Positions 1 to 8,731 are shown, numbered from the stretch's first letter. The stretch is DNA of 36,051 nt from Victivallaceae bacterium (GCA_028718375.1 JAQULZ010000009.1:1-36051); one strand, 5' to 3'. Numbers and translations: made by a program. Notes: a model not told the origin generated them from the letters alone.

Positions 1-931
1 TCTGACAGCGGTCACCGAACCATTCGCAGTTTTCATCCGCGTGGCAGCCGTAAAAACACGGTTCAAACGCCCAGTGATAATCCGAATGTCCCAGGATCAT
101 TCCCTTGTTCCACATCAGCACCTGTTTGGATTTGAGCCCGGCTTCAATAATGGCGGTTTCAAACTGGATGTGGTTCCTCGACGCATACCAGATATAAAAA
201 GCCCGTTTGCTTTTGAGGCGAGATTTGATATTCCTGAACGCCGCCAGCAGGAATTCGGATAAGGCGTCGCCGCGCAGATCGTCGTTTTCGATAATTTCCC
301 ACTCGCGTCCGTCCGGATTATTCACGCCCCGGTAACTCACTCCATAAGGCGGATCGGTAAAGACCATATCCGCCTGTTCACCGCACATCAACGCCTCGAC
401 GTCAACACTCACGGTCGAATCTCCACACATCAGGCGGTGATTGCCGAGCTGATAAATTTCACCGCGTTTGCTGACCGGTTCATCGGGAACTTCGGGAACC
501 TCGTCCGGGTCGGTCATGCCCTCGGTTACCACCTCGTTGCCGTTGAGAATTTTATCGAGTTCGTCGGCATCGAAACCCAATAATGACAAATCAAAATCCA
601 TATTCTGGAGATCGGCCAGTTCCAGCGGCAGCAAGTCGTAATCCCACTCCGCGATATTCCCGGTCTGGTTGTCCGCGATCCGGTACGCCTTGACTTTTTC
701 CGGCGGCAGATCAGCCGCGATATGTACCGGTACGGTTTCCAGTCCCATTTTTTTCGCGGCCTTCCAGCGGGTATGCCCGACGATGATAACGCCATCGGCG
801 TCCACTACTATCGGCTGGCGGAACCCATATTCCTTAATGCTGGTAACCACCGCGTCCACCGCATTATCATTAATGCGCGGATTGTGTTCATACGGAATAA
901 TTTCATTAATGTTTCTTTGTTCGATCTGCAT
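1..931 (-). CDS. ParB N-terminal (nuclease/sulfiredoxin-like) domain fused to N6/N4 DNA methyltransferase, 3' end outside window
   Basis: Manual minus-strand translation from ATG at 931 (RBS ggaggtct): MQIEQRNINEIIPYEHNPRINDNAVDAVVTSIKEYGFRQPIVVDADGVIIVGHTRWKAAKKMG...; downstream GEIYQLGNHRLMCGDSTV...MVFTDPPYGVSYRG has the DPPY motif. Open to the window edge; absent from the ORF track because it is partial. Confidence 0.93.
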   Translation of the reverse strand, partial: MQIEQRNINEIIPYEHNPRINDNAVDAVVTSIKEYGFRQPIVVDADGVIIVGHTRWKAAKKMGLETVPVHIAADLPPEKVKAYRIADNQTGNIAEWDYDLLPLELADLQNMDFDLSLLGFDADELDKILNGNEVVTEGMTDPDEVPEVPDEPVSKRGEIYQLGNHRLMCGDSTVSVDVEALMCGEQADMVFTDPPYGVSYRGVNNPDGREWEIIENDDLRGDALSEFLLAAFRNIKSRLKSKRAFYIWYASRNHIQFETAIIEAGLKSKQVLMWNKGMILGHSDYHWAFEPCFYGCHADENCEWFGDRCQ

Positions 932-1007
932 AGAGACCTCCTGAATTTTGAGCCGGTTTTTGTTAGAAAACGGCATGGGTTAAATGCCCGGAACGGGCGA
1001 AAAGTGG

Positions 1008-1204
1008 CAAAAGTACCGTTTGGCACTTTTGGCAAAACAAACCGAAGGGTTGGCAATTGCACCATATGGTGCAGTTGGCAAAATCGAGTAATTATCTCCT
1101 GAAGCGCCGTTTGGCGCTTCGGACGGTTAAGCTTAAATTACCGAAGCACCATATGGTACTTCGGAGAGATAATACTGGATTAATTAGCGCCATCTGGCGC
1201 TAAT
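1008..1204. repeat. Array of five related hairpins/palindromes (consensus AAGYRCC-NNNN-GGYRCTT)
   Basis: 1008-1031 caaaagtacc/gttt/ggcacttttg; 1058-1073 tgcacc/atat/ggtgca; 1101-1120 gaagcgcc/gttt/ggcgcttc; 1141-1164 ccgaagcacc/atat/ggtacttcgg; 1183-1204 attagcgcc/atct/ggcgctaat. Centres spaced 46, 45, 42, 41 bp. Confidence 0.85.
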
Positions 1205-1207
1205 TTT

Positions 1208-2368
1208 TTAATACGGGAAACGGCCATACGGGTTCTCGTATTCGCGCCTTCTGCCGTAGGGATCGATAGCGCGGTAAACTTTCCTGGCGGAACGGTCGCC
1301 GGTAGCGCGGCCAAATTCCAGCCCGACCTGGGCTTCCACGGTTTTGGCGAAATTCCGCTGTTCGAACGGTACGGACAACTGGGCCAGAAAAGTATCCGCG
1401 ATCCGTTTGCCGAGTTGTTCCGGATAACGCCGGATGGCGCTCGGCGAAGGTATCGTTAGGCGGTAAAACAACGTATCGTCGAAAGTAATGAACCCGATGT
1501 CACTTCCGATCTGAATCCGTTTGGACTGCAAATAAAAAAACGCCGGCTGCGCCTGTTCTACCCGGTGAAAGAACACCGAATCGAGCCGGATATTCTCATC
1601 TTCCAGCCACGATTTTAATAATTTCAGCGCCTCTTTTTCATCTTTCGCATAGCCCGCCGCCATGGGTTCGCCGTTGAATTCCCGTAGCGCCTCCCGGCAG
1701 CCCCGGAGGAATTCCTGTCCGTTGTATACCGGGCAGCCGATCAGGCCGATGCGTTTGAAGCGGCATTCGATTAAATGTTTTGTGCCGTGATAGCCGCCGG
1801 CAAAATCGCCGTCATCAACCCGCCAGCAGTCGGCTCCGTCCGGGCCGCGTCCGATGAAGGTTACCGGGAACCCGTCCCGAACCAGAGCAGCCAAAGGCAT
1901 ATAGCCGTTGATCATTTCCGGCGTCGCCGAGATCATCGCCCCGGAATAATGCCCGGCTACCAGTTTACGGATCATTTTTCGGAACGCCCAGGCGTTGCCA
2001 TGATGTTGCTGGATATCCAGTTTCCAGCCTGCGCACTGGAGCCAGACGCCGATCTCTTTCGATACCCGCCGCCAGTGTTCCGAATCGGTATCGGGCAAAA
2101 GCAGCGCCGCGCTTTTCAGACTTTCCGGCAGTTCCGAACGCACCACGGTCCCGCCGCCGAAACGGCTGGATACCAGTTTCTCTTTCCGCAGCAGTTTTAT
2201 GCCCGCGGAAACGGTATTCCGATGCAGGCTGAGTTCTCCGGCCAGCGTGTTCACGGCAGGCAACGCTTCTCCCGGCCGGTATTCACCCAGCCGGATTTTC
2301 CTGCGGACATAATCGGCAACAAACCGATGGCCACGGGCCGGATTGGATTCGAGATTTTCGTGTGTCAT
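1208..2368 (-). CDS. GntR-type winged-helix regulator with LacI/periplasmic-binding-like C-terminal domain
   Basis: ADYVRRKIRLGEYRPGEALPAVNTLAGELSLHRNTVSAGIKLLRKEKLVSSRFGGGTVV (GntR wHTH), then LacI-like sensor (RFKRIGLIGCPVYNGQEFLRGCREAL...SDIGFITFDDTLF). Confidence 0.88.
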   Translation of the reverse strand: MTHENLESNPARGHRFVADYVRRKIRLGEYRPGEALPAVNTLAGELSLHRNTVSAGIKLLRKEKLVSSRFGGGTVVRSELPESLKSAALLLPDTDSEHWRRVSKEIGVWLQCAGWKLDIQQHHGNAWAFRKMIRKLVAGHYSGAMISATPEMINGYMPLAALVRDGFPVTFIGRGPDGADCWRVDDGDFAGGYHGTKHLIECRFKRIGLIGCPVYNGQEFLRGCREALREFNGEPMAAGYAKDEKEALKLLKSWLEDENIRLDSVFFHRVEQAQPAFFYLQSKRIQIGSDIGFITFDDTLFYRLTIPSPSAIRRYPEQLGKRIADTFLAQLSVPFEQRNFAKTVEAQVGLEFGRATGDRSARKVYRAIDPYGRRREYENPYGRFPY

Positions 2369-3032
2369 AGCATCCTCCTTTGGTTGGATTTGAAAAATTA
2401 TGAAATATGCCGTTTTCAGGACTTTGCACTTCTCCGAAAACGGCGATTAGCAGTTTAGTGGCTGAAAAAATAAGTATTTGAAAATGAAATGGTTATAGCA
2501 AAAACCTTGCACCCCATGGCCTGATTTTGCCCCCTTTTTTTGGGCCTTCAAAGGCAAAGTTGCAAAACGCCGATTTCCGGCGTGTGCAAAGTTTTTCGCC
2601 GGGCTCTGAAAATCGCCGGATTTAGCCTCAAAATTCTAGTGCCGGCACTACTCCCCGGAAATCCGACCAGAAACGCCGTATCGGCAAAAATCCGAAAAAG
2701 CGGACAGGGGGGCCTGTCCGGTTTGACTTCGCAAGTGCCTGCAAATCAGCGCAGTTATAAAAAGCGGACAGCAAAACAAACTGTGTATTAACGCGTTACC
2801 CCTTCCGCTGCCCTATAACCCGTTGAGCCGCAAGAGGAACCAACTTTATCGTTTCCATAATAAACGATAATTTGAGGCGCTGTTTGAGGTGGAGCCTGTC
2901 AACTTAGCGCAAGGTTGCGCCAGGTTCTCAAGAGCACAAAACGCGGTGAACACGCCTTCTGTGCCCGGCCGGGGTAAAACCTGATCGCAAATACGAATTA
3001 TCTCGAAACCACACTTGCAATTTTCCTCGCAA

Positions 3033-3057
3033 TGATATATATTATTGGTATATATCA
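3033..3057 (+). promoter_or_regulatory. Inverted repeat upstream of vapBC-like operon, candidate autoregulatory operator
   Basis: tgatatata-ttattgg-tatatatca: perfect 9-bp arms with 7-bp spacer, directly upstream of the RBS of the ORF at 3076. Confidence 0.55.
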
Positions 3058-3075
3058 AATAAGGAGACCATCATC

Positions 3076-3306
3076 ATGGACACAGCTAAAGTATTCACCA
3101 CCGGTCGTTCGCAGGCGGTACGCATCCCCAAGCGATTCCGCTTCAAGACTGACGTGCTTCTCATACGGAAACAGGACAACAGTGTTATCCTTACTCCACC
3201 GCCGAAGATTACCTGGAATGAGTTTTTTGCCAAACATACTTGCCCTGATTTCGAGCTTGACCGCGACGACATCCAGGATGTCCAGGAACGGGAGACGCTT
3301 AAATGA
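3076..3306 (+). CDS. vapB: AbrB/SpoVT-type antitoxin (VapB-like)
   Basis: MDTAKVFTTGRSQAVRIPKRFRF...VLLIRKQDNSVILTP is characteristic of VapB/AbrB antitoxins; overlaps the PIN-domain ORF by ATGA. Confidence 0.92.
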   Translation: MDTAKVFTTGRSQAVRIPKRFRFKTDVLLIRKQDNSVILTPPPKITWNEFFAKHTCPDFELDRDDIQDVQERETLK

Positions 3307-3704
3307 AAAAGCTCTATATGCTCGATACCGATATTGCAAGCTACGTCATCCGGGGAACGTACCCCGCATTGAATACCCGCATCAGCGCTCATAAAAACCA
3401 CCTTTGCATTTCCTCGATCACCTTAGCCGAACTGCTTTTTGGGGTGACGAAACGCAAATCGGCAAGGCTGTCCGATGCGGTAATGATGTTTCAGCAATTA
3501 GTCGAGGTTAAGAACTGGACTGTGGAATGCGCCGAACACTATGGACTCATCCGCTCAACGTTGGAAACGTCAGGCGGTTTAATCGGGAACATGGATATGC
3601 TGATTGCCGCTTCAGCCATAGCGGAAAAAGCTACTTTGATCACAAATAACACAGCACATTTTTCCCGCGTTTCTGACCTGGAAATCGAAAACTGGACAGC
3701 TTAG
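3303..3704 (+). CDS. vapC: PIN-domain ribonuclease toxin (VapC-like)
   Basis: MLDTDIASYVIRG...ISSITLAELLFGV...GNMDMLIAASAIAEKATLITNNTAHFSRV: conserved PIN acidic residues and order. Confidence 0.94.
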   Translation: MKKLYMLDTDIASYVIRGTYPALNTRISAHKNHLCISSITLAELLFGVTKRKSARLSDAVMMFQQLVEVKNWTVECAEHYGLIRSTLETSGGLIGNMDMLIAASAIAEKATLITNNTAHFSRVSDLEIENWTA

Positions 3705-3824
3705 TGAGCAAATTGGCAGTTTTCCCGCAGACTTTCCCAAACTTTACTGAATATTTTTTTGCGGATTTGAAATTACATTGTAAATACAGTATAATTATAA
3801 AAGCAATATAAACAGGAACTACTT

Positions 3825-4034
3825 ATGAGAAAAGAATACGACTTCAGCAAATCGGTAAAGAATCCTTATGCGAAGCAGCTTAAAAAACAGATAACGATTC
3901 GCATAGACGAAAAGACAATCGAGTACTTCCGCGAGTTGGCGGAGAAGACCGGTATGCCTTATCAAAGCCTGATGAATTCCTACCTGACGGACTGCGCCCG
4001 GCGGCATGTCGAACCCCAACTGCAATGGAGCTGA
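3825..4034 (+). CDS. BrnA/CopG-like antitoxin, apparently orphan
   Basis: MRKEYDFSKSVKNPYAKQLKKQITIRIDEKTIEYFRELAEKTGMPYQSLMNSYLTDCARR: ribbon-helix-helix-like BrnA-type pattern; upstream tataat (about 3789) and RBS. No BrnT-like ORF adjacent. Confidence 0.8.
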   Translation: MRKEYDFSKSVKNPYAKQLKKQITIRIDEKTIEYFRELAEKTGMPYQSLMNSYLTDCARRHVEPQLQWS

Positions 4035-4363
4035 CAACCGTTGCATGGTGATTGCCATCCGGTTCAACTCCCGCATGGTGTCCATTTGCCGTTAAAACGA
4101 AACGTTCGTCCCGTAACCAGCGCCAAGCAAAGCACTTGCAGCGCCAACTCCGGAGCGCCGCGATAGCCGCAGATCGCGCAGAAACAGCCCTCTGACGCAG
4201 ATTGCCGCCATTTTCGCATGATGACCGCGGCCTGCCGCTTTTGAGCGTGAGCGGGGCATTTCTCCGCGTTTTAGTCGGAACGCAAAAATATCTGTAACCT
4301 GAACATTGTGCCTGTGAACTCAAATCGAAGCGAGTGAGGTTACAGAAAAATAAGCTTGACCGC

Positions 4364-4621
4364 TTATTCATCCCAGACATATTCCACCTTGCGCTTGCGC
4401 CTACCGGCAATAATCTGATTGACCCGGCGCGGAGTTACGTCCATGATATTGGCGATCTCCTGAACGCCCGCTCCCTGCCTGGCCAAGCTGATGACGATTT
4501 CCTTTTTGCCGGGATCGCGGGTCGGTTCGCCGGGAATGTAGAGCAGCCCGGTGAAATGCGATTTTACCTGCTCGTAAAGATTTTCCGGCAGGACGTCTCT
4601 GGCGTTGGCGTACTTTTTCAT
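4364..4621 (-). CDS. Small helix-turn-helix protein (Mor/CD3324-like)
   Basis: Start at internal Met with RBS ggaggccat: MKKYANARDVLPENLYEQVKSHFTGLLYIPGEPTRDPGKKEIVISLARQGAGVQEIANIMDVTPRRVNQIIAGRRKR. Confidence 0.72.
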   Translation of the reverse strand: MKKYANARDVLPENLYEQVKSHFTGLLYIPGEPTRDPGKKEIVISLARQGAGVQEIANIMDVTPRRVNQIIAGRRKRKVEYVWDE

Positions 4622-4729
4622 ATGGCCTCCTTGGGTTAAAGTTGATATTGTATGTAAAGCTCTCATTTGCGGACATAGCCAGTCGAATCGGGAAGCGTTT
4701 TGTTAAAAAAATATTTCCCGTCCGGCGAG

Positions 4730-4884
4730 TTAAGAAAATTAAGAAAAGAAATCAATACATTTCAATCTTCATATATATTTTCTTAATTTTCTTAATTTTC
4801 TTAATTGTTATTTAAGGTATTGATTATCAGGGATTAGATGTTAAGAAAAAGCAGTTCTTAAGTTTTCTTAAATTTCTTAATTAA
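4730..4884. repeat. AT-rich iteron-like tract of TTTTCTTAA / TTAAGAAAA units in both orientations
   Basis: ttaagaaaattaagaaaag 4730-4748; ttttcttaattttcttaattttcttaatt 4778-4806 (10-bp period); ttaagaaaaa 4841-4850; ttcttaagttttcttaaatttcttaattaa 4855-4884. Confidence 0.85.
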
Positions 4885-4906
4885 CCCTGCTTCCAGCCGG
4901 GGAAAA

Positions 4907-4970
4907 CCGGTAAAAAGTCCTTTCCCGGACAGGTTTTGGGTCGGGAAGCGCCGGTAAAAAGTCCTTTCCC
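4907..4970. repeat. 20-bp perfect direct repeat ccggtaaaaagtcctttccc, two copies 44 bp apart
   Basis: Copies at 4907-4926 and 4951-4970, immediately 3' of the Prim-Pol/DUF3987 gene stop. Confidence 0.9.
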
Positions 4971-7181
4971 TTAGCCCCAGCCCGGCGGGGTTTTGTCGGC
5001 AAAATAGCGTCCGTCGGCGTATGACAGAATACCGCGCTCGACCAGTTCCGCCAGCGCCTCATCGCGTTCTTTTCTCGTTGACCCGTATCCGGCATAGTTC
5101 GAAATGTCGCTCCGCAGCGCTCCCTTCGGCGAAAACCTGAGGACGGCTTTGAATATTTTCTTGAACAGGCGCTCCCGCAGTTTGGTGAATTCATTGCCGT
5201 CGTCGACGCCCATCAGCATGCGTTCGGCATGAGCAAAGAACCACTGCAGCAGAACGGCGGTCTTGCGCCAGACTTCATCCGTAATCACCACTTCCTGACT
5301 GAAATCGAGATCGGCCACCGACAACATGACCGCAAGTTTGGGACCGTATTCGTTGATCAGGCGTTTCCAGGACGAATACATTTTCTCATGGCTCAATTCC
5401 CTGAACATCTTGAACAGGCCGCCGAGATAATCCTCGGGAATCGCCACCAGCCCGCGTTTACCGCGAAAAGCGTCGATCCGCAGGCTCAGTTCCCGGACGG
5501 ATTTATCCAGATCTATCCTGGCCGGGCGTCCGTCGAAATCCGGCATTCTGCAGAACAGGAAACGCCCGAGAAACCCGCTGCTGATATCCTGCTTATTGAC
5601 GACGATATCGAATATCTCCGGCTGGATATGCGCGATAATGCTGGGAAAACAAAAGCGCGCCGACCGGGTGCTGACTCCATGTCCCCGAGCCGAAAAAGCA
5701 TGCTCAAAAGAGCCCTTGTTGAACACTTCCGTCAAAAACGTCGTGGCTTTGTGCTGCCAGTGCCTGGGATCGAGCCAGTTCTGCAGTTCCGAAATGGTAA
5801 TGAGCCCGTTATTGGTTTTAACCAGGGCGTCGGCAATGCCCTCGGCGCTGCCCGCGCTGGCGATCTTCCAGCCGTATCTTTTTGCCGTCAGGTCGAGCAG
5901 GTTGCCGATGTCTTTACCGGAAGTCGAAGGCGCGGCCAGCATGATGTAGCAGTTGCTGGCAAGCCCGCCGGCGGTATCTATGCGGAGCCGCGCCAGGGTA
6001 ACGCCTTCTTCCACGATCATGTTCAAATCCGAGGAACGCGCGTTGTCTTTTTCACTCAACGCGCACCCGGCCAAGACGATCGCCTTGGGCAGCGTGGCCG
6101 CCAAGGGCAGCGGCGGTCTGGTTACGGCGCTGAACAATTTTACCGTCGCGCCCAAAGAGGTGCCTTCCAGTAACGCGATGACATCGGCGTCGGTAATTTC
6201 GCGCCACGGCTTTTTCTGTTCCGTTTCTTTGGTACTTGAGGTTAAAATCGCCGAAATATCCACATCGCTATTATCCGGGAGTGGATCGCCATAGCCTTTT
6301 GAGGATAATTCCCCGGCGGCGAGGGAGTATTCTCCGTAACATTCCAACAGGGTATAAACCGCGAACGGGGAATAGCTTTTCCAGGGCTCGAACGGGGCGG
6401 CGTTGGAGCTGAAGACGAAAAACGTCCGGTCTTTCAATGATGCCGAGCAACTGCCATGGTCTTTTCCCGGGCGGCGGTAATAATCGTTGTCGTTTTTGTT
6501 GTAAAGATATTTCCAGCCGTGTTTTTCCAGCAGGGCTTTGACGTCGCCGCGCTGATTGAAATCCTCTCCGGGCAGCAGACCGGAGGATGAGGTTCTTTGC
6601 ACCGGTTCCGGGTCGGCGGATATCCAGTGCTCGTTCAACTGCTTGGCGGATGACAGGAGAATATCGCGCTGGTTTTCGGTGAGCGTCGGGATTGTGGTAA
6701 AATCTCCCTGCAGGAGCTCATATTTCGGCGTCGGAGCGCAGAGAAAGAGCCCGCCGGCGCCCCGGGTTTCGATCAGCGTGGTCAGCTTCCCGTTGCGCTG
6801 TCCCTGGGCAAGTTTCATATTGCCGGAAACCTCGGCGTCGCAGCGGTAAATGACATGCCAGCCGCCGGATGGCGTCTGCTCGATCACCAGGCGGTCAAGC
6901 AGCGGCTTGGCCCGGTCGCCGACCAGGTTTGACCAGGGATCGAAGAGTTCGCCGCCATTGTCGAAGTCGATGATCTCCAGGTTTTCAGAGGCTTTGCCGG
7001 TAACGATGCACAGCGCCTCGTGCGCGTTCGAAAACCAGGCGTTTACTTCCGCCTCGGTCGGCCGCCGTTCCTGATAAGCTTTCCAGCTTTTGAGCGCGGG
7101 GCACTTTTCCTTTCGCTTCGCCGGCAGAACGCTCAAGCCGTAATCACGATAGGTTTTTGCTGTTTCAAGAGGTATTCGCAT
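4971..7181 (-). CDS. Prim-Pol (bifunctional primase/polymerase) N-terminal domain plus DUF3987-like region, phage replication protein
   Basis: AKTYRDYGLSVLPAKRKEKCPALKSWKAYQERRPTEAEVNAWF...IIDFDNGG...ETRGAGGLFL (Prim-Pol-like); C-terminal NCYIMLAAPSTSGKDIGNLLDLTAKRYGW...ADALVKTNNGLITISELQNWLD (DUF3987-like). Confidence 0.85.
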   Translation of the reverse strand: MRIPLETAKTYRDYGLSVLPAKRKEKCPALKSWKAYQERRPTEAEVNAWFSNAHEALCIVTGKASENLEIIDFDNGGELFDPWSNLVGDRAKPLLDRLVIEQTPSGGWHVIYRCDAEVSGNMKLAQGQRNGKLTTLIETRGAGGLFLCAPTPKYELLQGDFTTIPTLTENQRDILLSSAKQLNEHWISADPEPVQRTSSSGLLPGEDFNQRGDVKALLEKHGWKYLYNKNDNDYYRRPGKDHGSCSASLKDRTFFVFSSNAAPFEPWKSYSPFAVYTLLECYGEYSLAAGELSSKGYGDPLPDNSDVDISAILTSSTKETEQKKPWREITDADVIALLEGTSLGATVKLFSAVTRPPLPLAATLPKAIVLAGCALSEKDNARSSDLNMIVEEGVTLARLRIDTAGGLASNCYIMLAAPSTSGKDIGNLLDLTAKRYGWKIASAGSAEGIADALVKTNNGLITISELQNWLDPRHWQHKATTFLTEVFNKGSFEHAFSARGHGVSTRSARFCFPSIIAHIQPEIFDIVVNKQDISSGFLGRFLFCRMPDFDGRPARIDLDKSVRELSLRIDAFRGKRGLVAIPEDYLGGLFKMFRELSHEKMYSSWKRLINEYGPKLAVMLSVADLDFSQEVVITDEVWRKTAVLLQWFFAHAERMLMGVDDGNEFTKLRERLFKKIFKAVLRFSPKGALRSDISNYAGYGSTRKERDEALAELVERGILSYADGRYFADKTPPGWG

Positions 7182-7209
7182 AGAGTTTTTTCAGTAAGTT
7201 TAATTTTTT

Positions 7210-7614
7210 TCAGATTGCGGGATGTTTCAGCGCCCAGTCGGACCAGCTTTTTATGGTGTCTTTGAGTCCCTGCAAATCCATCTCTATCTGGGGTTCGATT
7301 TTTCCGTCGGCAATGTAATTGACTCCATAGATGGTCATTGACTCAATATCGGCTTCAATAACCAGGACAAAGACCGGCTGTTTCCGCGTCATGCGACTGA
7401 AAAAGATGCGCTGTCCCTTGGAAATAATGTTATGTTCCTTGAACTCAAGGATCAGGAAATTACCTTCAACTTCAACCGCCGCGTCGATATCGCTGAAAGC
7501 TATCCTGCCCGGCAGACAGTCGGCGAACATTTCTATTTTCGGGCGTTTTTTCCTGTTGAAACAACCTTGTTTCTCACAATTCCAATGCATCGGGTTATAT
7601 CCGTTATCGGCCAT
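7210..7614 (-). CDS. Hypothetical phage protein, PD-(D/E)XK nuclease-like motif
   Basis: FSDIDAAVEVEGNFLILEFKEHNIISKGQRIFFSRM: D...E-x-K arrangement followed by GQ, as in PDDEXK-like folds. Confidence 0.6.
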   Translation of the reverse strand: MADNGYNPMHWNCEKQGCFNRKKRPKIEMFADCLPGRIAFSDIDAAVEVEGNFLILEFKEHNIISKGQRIFFSRMTRKQPVFVLVIEADIESMTIYGVNYIADGKIEPQIEMDLQGLKDTIKSWSDWALKHPAI

Positions 7615-8716
7615 AGCAAACTACTCCTATTTTATTGAATGATTCGGTAAAAGCGTCGATATTCACTCCGATGTAGGCGATCATCTGTCCCTGCAGCGGC
7701 GCGGAGATTTTTTCCGGGTGCCAGAACTTCACCCGGCCTGCCGGAAAGCAGACGGCGGCGGCGTGTTTTAACAGAAGCTGCCCCCATTTGGTTTCCGTCG
7801 CGTTGTTGACCAGCGCCACCGCCTGGATGACTTCGCCGGCAACGACATGACTGATCAGCTTTTCGGTGAATTTCTGAATATAAGGCTGGGCATAAGGCGG
7901 ATTCATGAACACCCGGCCGCTCCAGTCATGATTAAGGCCATCGTTCTCCAAACTGAAAAATTCCGCAGCCCTGACTATTTTATTCGCCTCGGCGCATGAC
8001 GCCGGGTCAAGATCGATGCCGCCCATAACATTCCGGGCGCGTTCGATATATTCTTCCGGCGTATACCATTCGTTATCTCCTGAGTTCTGCGCAACGTGCG
8101 GCGCAATGATTTGTTCTCTGGCCTGTTCAATCTGCTCCCGGGACGGTTCATCGCCAAGCCATTTTGCCAGTTGAACAACATCGTTTCGCGGGATGGCAAT
8201 ATTACCCAGGACGGCTTCTTCGGCGGCTCCCAGTTTCTCAAGCGCCGCGGCAAATTGACCATCGCGTTTTATGGTGTTTTTTCCGACACCGCATTCATTT
8301 GCCATTTGTTCGGAGGTTTTCAAGAGCCCATTTTGGGTTCTTGATTTTTCGCTTCTCCGGTCTCCGCCATGTCCGCCTTTCCGTCTGTTGTATCTCCTGC
8401 CCCGAAGCAGTGACATTTGAACCGGGGTCAGATTTCGCCGTCCGAGTTGCCTGGCGTCTATCCAGTCGGCAACTTCCTCCCGCGTTGAAAATGACAATTC
8501 GCGGATATTATACGGCAAACCATATTTGTCGCAAATTATCTTGCGGTTATGTCCGTCAACGAGAATGCCGCGATCTTTCCAGACGATTAGCGGGTCAGTG
8601 CAACCGTCATGCAAGATTTGTTGTTCAAGCAGATCAAAGTCCTGTTGCGGAATAGGCGGAATCATTCCGGCGAATTCCCGGTCGGTTACGATATTGAAAG
8701 TGTTGGTTTCAGGCAT
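7604..8716 (-). CDS. ParB N-terminal domain fused to phage-type DNA N6-adenine methyltransferase (Dam family)
   Basis: DPLIVWKDRGILVDGHNRKIICDKYG... (ParB-like) then NEWYTPEEYIERARNVMGGIDLDPASCAEANKIVRAAEFFSLENDGLNHDWSGRVFMNPPYAQPYIQKF (phage Dam-type, NPPY). Confidence 0.92.
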   Translation of the reverse strand: MPETNTFNIVTDREFAGMIPPIPQQDFDLLEQQILHDGCTDPLIVWKDRGILVDGHNRKIICDKYGLPYNIRELSFSTREEVADWIDARQLGRRNLTPVQMSLLRGRRYNRRKGGHGGDRRSEKSRTQNGLLKTSEQMANECGVGKNTIKRDGQFAAALEKLGAAEEAVLGNIAIPRNDVVQLAKWLGDEPSREQIEQAREQIIAPHVAQNSGDNEWYTPEEYIERARNVMGGIDLDPASCAEANKIVRAAEFFSLENDGLNHDWSGRVFMNPPYAQPYIQKFTEKLISHVVAGEVIQAVALVNNATETKWGQLLLKHAAAVCFPAGRVKFWHPEKISAPLQGQMIAYIGVNIDAFTESFNKIGVVCYGR

Positions 8717-8731
8717 GGTTATTTTCCTGTT

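Noticed and set aside
1008-1204. Possible CRISPR array (regular spacing of palindromes)
   Set aside because: Repeats are too short and diverged, and no cas genes are present; hairpin/operator array is the better reading.
1775-2458. 227-aa plus-strand ORF opposite the GntR regulator
   Set aside because: Antisense shadow of a recognisable regulator; no RBS or motif support.
2701-2720. cggacagg-gggg-cctgtccg hairpin as a terminator
   Set aside because: No U-tract follows on either strand and no gene clearly ends here; possibly regulatory but unsupported.
4401-4676. 91-aa minus-strand ORF in an alternative frame
   Set aside because: Overlaps the HTH ORF 4364-4621, which has a good RBS and a recognisable HTH pattern.
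4730-4884. Possible CRISPR array
   Set aside because: Units are short (about 9-10 bp), AT-rich, lack unique spacers and occur in both orientations; better read as iterons.
5229-6173. 314-aa plus-strand ORF opposite the Prim-Pol gene
   Set aside because: Entirely antisense to a strongly supported coding region; low-complexity, no domain-like motif; shadow ORF in GC-rich DNA.
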